DNA of 64,000 nucleotides. Source: Strigamia acuminata. Lineage: Eukaryota > Arthropoda > Chilopoda > Geophilomorpha > Linotaeniidae. The notes below the pieces were generated by a model, which saw nothing but the letters and a program-made list of their open reading frames with translations, was not told the DNA's origin and did not search any database. The stretch is taken from assembly GCA_949358305.1 (NCBI GenBank), contig OX442318.1:3210501-3274500 (forward strand), given 5' to 3'. This document shows positions 61,474 to 64,000 of this stretch, piece by piece. Position numbers and translations under genes: made by a program. The stretch's first letter is position 1. Each line of letters begins with the position of its first letter.

Positions 61474-64000
61474 TCATTTCTGTTCAAGTGCTGTCTCTGT
61501 CTCGTCGTTGGCCGCAGTTTCTTTCAGCATTTTCTGTCGTTCTTGTTCCCATGTTTTATGCCTCATTTTCATCTCCCTTTTGTCGAGCATTTCCTCAATT
61601 TCGTCGCTAAAAATCACCTCTAGTATAGGCCTAAACAGTGCAGTCAAACCCACATTACCCATCGAAACCTGTTTGAAATAACAAACAAAAATTAAACGTT
61701 GAAAAACGCCTAAAAACCACAAAATTACCATCATGTTATCGAAAGCGACACCGACACTTGTATCAAAATTGTCGGTAAAAATAGGCACTTTTGCGTAACG
61801 TTGACTGAAATGTGTCAACATTGTGAATTTGGCTTCCATTCGATTGCCAACATCAATCGCTTGTGATGTTGTGCTAAATAAATAAAATTAAAAAGTTGAA
61901 AATTAATTTCTTTGGTTTTTCTGTTCATTTCGGACCTGTGAGTTTTATTCTTTGCGTCTTCGATTAAGAAATCCTCCATTGTGGCTTCGTGGATTAAAAG
62001 ATGGCAATTTTTTCCGGCTTCCACCAGATTGTCGCAGGGCATCGTGTCGCCGGAATAGACTAATTTGGCGCCATTCGTCAATCTTAATACCACACCAAAC
62101 GCCAGACCACGGTGTATTACTTTAACGGTGCTCATCTAAAGATAAAACAAAATTATATTACGATATTTTATCTAATTTACATCAAAAAAGACGAAATTTT
62201 GAAATATTTCATCAAATTTACATCAAAAAAGATGAAATTATGTCGTATTAAATCCAATTTATATAAAACAATAAGAAATTTTGATTTTTTTTATCAAATT
62301 TACATAAAAAAATGAAATTTTGAAATATTTCATCAAATTTACATAAAAAAATGAAATTTTGAAACATTTCATCAAATTTACGTCCAAAACGATGAAATTT
62401 TGAAATATTTCATCAAAAAAGATTAAATTATGTCATATTTCATCAAATTTACATCAAAAAAGATTAAATTATGTCATATTTCATCAAATTTACATCAAAA
62501 AAGATTAAATTATGTCATATTCCATCAAATTTACATCAAATAAAACATAATTTTTACCTCTTTCAAATCTAAATGTTGCAACATATCGTTGTACTTGTCG
62601 GCCATTAATTTTCGCTGATCGTGGATAATATCGAAGTTGGAAATCAATTCGAATTGCTCTAAAATTGGGCTGAAAGATTTATGATACGCGGTCAGCCACC
62701 TATCGATGGTATTTGGCGCTAATAACAGAAATTTCCTCTCGGTTGTTCCCATTTCATCTAAAACTTTTCGTCTTTCGTGTAAAAGTTTAATGAGCCCCTG
62801 AAAAATACAATTTAATCAATTCAAACACGATTCAAGCAAAAATAAATACACAAATTCAATTCACCGTGTGATGATCGGCGTGCAGATGCGAAATAAAAAT
62901 GGCGACCAAATTCTTCATGATCGAGTCCGTCTCGGTCTGGCCGAAAAAGCGTAAAATTTGTCCGTAGCTTCCTTCGCCGCAATCGAGTATCATCCATTTG
63001 TCGTCGCTAAAAGCAATAAAATTGATTAAATCTAAATTTTTGTTACATAATTTGGTAAATTTTACTTTAATTTGAGTAAAATACACGTCACATTCCGCGC
63101 TTTGCTCGGGATGCACGAACCCGTACCGAGGAAAATGACCACTGGATATTTAGCATCTGGAAAAAAAATGGTTCAAAATTAAGATTTAGTCATTGTGGAC
63201 CCGGGCATATATTAAATAGATAACTTGAAACACCATATCTGAACTTTTATGTCAATTTTTAACCCATAAAATGTACAATTTTGTGCCTAAAGAAGGAAAA
63301 TTTCAAGTCCAAATTCATTTTTGTGCCTAGAAATTAAATTTGTCAAGTCTAAAATTCATTTTTGTACTTTAAAAATGGATTTTTCAAGTCTAAATTTCAG
63401 TTTTTGTGCATAAAGAAGGAATATCTCGAGTCTAAAATTCATTTTTTGTGCCTAAAAAAGAAATTTTTCAAATATAAAATTTATTTTTGTGCCAAAAATT
63501 AAGTTTTTCACGTGTAAAATTCATTTTGTGCCTAAAAGATTAGGATTTTGTTGAATATTTAAGTCTAAAATTCAATTTTGCACCTAAAAACACAATTTTG
63601 TACATGTTTGTGTCTAAAAAATTTATAAAAATTCCTATTGGGGGTTCAAAAAAAGCTTAAAACCTGCAACAGCTTCATTTGCGCTTTTCTCCAGCGACGT
63701 TTTAAACATCCGATACTTTTCGTCCCAATTCGGGGTGCTAACAACTTCGTCTAAATAAACTTGCGGTTCTAAACGCACAATTCGACTCCTAAAAACAAAA
63801 ATCAAACATCAAAACAGCGAAAAACTAAAAACATTTTATTTTCCACGACTCTACCTATCTAAACCCAATTTAGGCTTAATCTGATATTGCATTAACGGCT
63901 CGGCAAGAACGTAATTCGGCTCCTCAGTCTCATTCGTTGCTGATTCGCAGCTGGATTTAAGCAAAGGGAATATTTCTGGGTGAATTACATTCAATTTATG
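61474..64000 (-). CDS. ELAC2: ELAC2-type long tRNase Z, canonical copy 2 (5' end beyond the window)
   Basis: Eight minus-strand exons are visible: 63855 to beyond 64000, 63664-63788, 63066-63156, 62865-63006, 62557-62796, 61936-62135, 61729-61873 and 61474-61668. The visible part covers the linker (EIFPLLKSS) and the whole catalytic half: FLGTGS followed by the intact PxKxRN loop (PSKARN), ILDCGEGSYGQI, SHLHADHHT, LLAPN, YSGDTMPCDN, HEAT, and THFSQRYAKVP. The C-terminal tail is Glu/Lys-rich. Exon lengths of 91, 142 and 200 nt are identical to copy 1; copy 2 has an extra 60-bp intron in the last exon. All phases agree. This is the copy expected to perform essential 3' tRNA processing. The N-terminal half lies outside the window. 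Confidence 0.93.
62150..62545 (-). repeat. ~40-bp degenerate repeat in an ELAC2 copy 2 intron
   Basis: Units around CATCAAATTTACATCAAAAA, continuing AGATTAAATTATGTCATATTT, fill the intron between the exons at 61936-62135 and 62557-62796. The right-hand copies are the most regular. Confidence 0.8.
63225..63610 (-). repeat. ~35-bp degenerate repeat in an ELAC2 copy 2 intron
   Basis: Units containing TCAAGTCTAAAATTCATTTT then TGTGCCTAAAAA occupy the intron between 63156 and 63664. It differs from the array in the matching intron of copy 1 (35480-36215). Confidence 0.75.

Overview
The window is a piece of an AT-rich, intron-rich animal genome, not a prokaryote or a virus. At least twelve conserved metazoan gene types can be reassembled exon by exon with GT-AG junctions and consistent phases. 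They are SMIM7, SREK1IP1, PIF1, TRAPPC5, IPP, TMEM38, TTC33, CFAP144, EBNA1BP2, SLC25A10, LRRC14-like genes and ELAC2. The host is most likely an invertebrate. Degenerate TTAGG-type arrays, a small cystine-knot-like secreted peptide and several MITEs with insect-style ends hint at an arthropod, but that is inference. Introns are short except where filled by minisatellites, and almost every long intron carries its own private 10-40 bp repeat.

Layout. At 0.5-25.5 kb lies a dense housekeeping region where neighbours alternate between head-to-head and tail-to-tail: SMIM7 > < SREK1IP1 | PIF1 > < TRAPPC5 | IPP > < TMEM38, TTC33 | CFAP144 > < EBNA1BP2, SLC25A10 | secreted Cys-rich peptide. At 25.5-33.3 kb are three tandem LRRC14/PRAME-family leucine-rich-repeat genes on the minus strand. 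At 33.5-38.7 kb is a first copy of ELAC2 (tRNase Z, long form). Twelve bases separate its start codon from that of a divergent, unrecognised four-exon gene (38.7-46.7 kb). The last intron of that gene contains a 20-bp minisatellite split by a complete Ty1/copia retrotransposon with identical LTRs and a 5-bp target duplication.

The accessory part is 46.7-61.4 kb. It has recurring modules that look like CCAAT promoter plus first exon, several MITEs (one nested inside another), a duplicated block with a filled/empty insertion site, and a 21-bp minisatellite about 1 kb long. A ~550-bp array follows (54.5-58.1 kb) whose units are bounded by splice-like sites and end in a polyadenylated-looking terminal exon, a possible non-coding multi-exon transcript. 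TTAGG-like arrays interleaved with a ~60-bp satellite come next. The right edge holds the 3' two-thirds of a second, canonical ELAC2.

Functionally the conserved genes are unrelated housekeeping or ciliary functions and do not form a pathway. The points of most interest are the ELAC2 paralogue pair with a degraded exosite motif in one copy, the LRRC14-like array, the young copia insertion, the unrecognised 199-residue protein and the repetitive spliced array at 54-58 kb.
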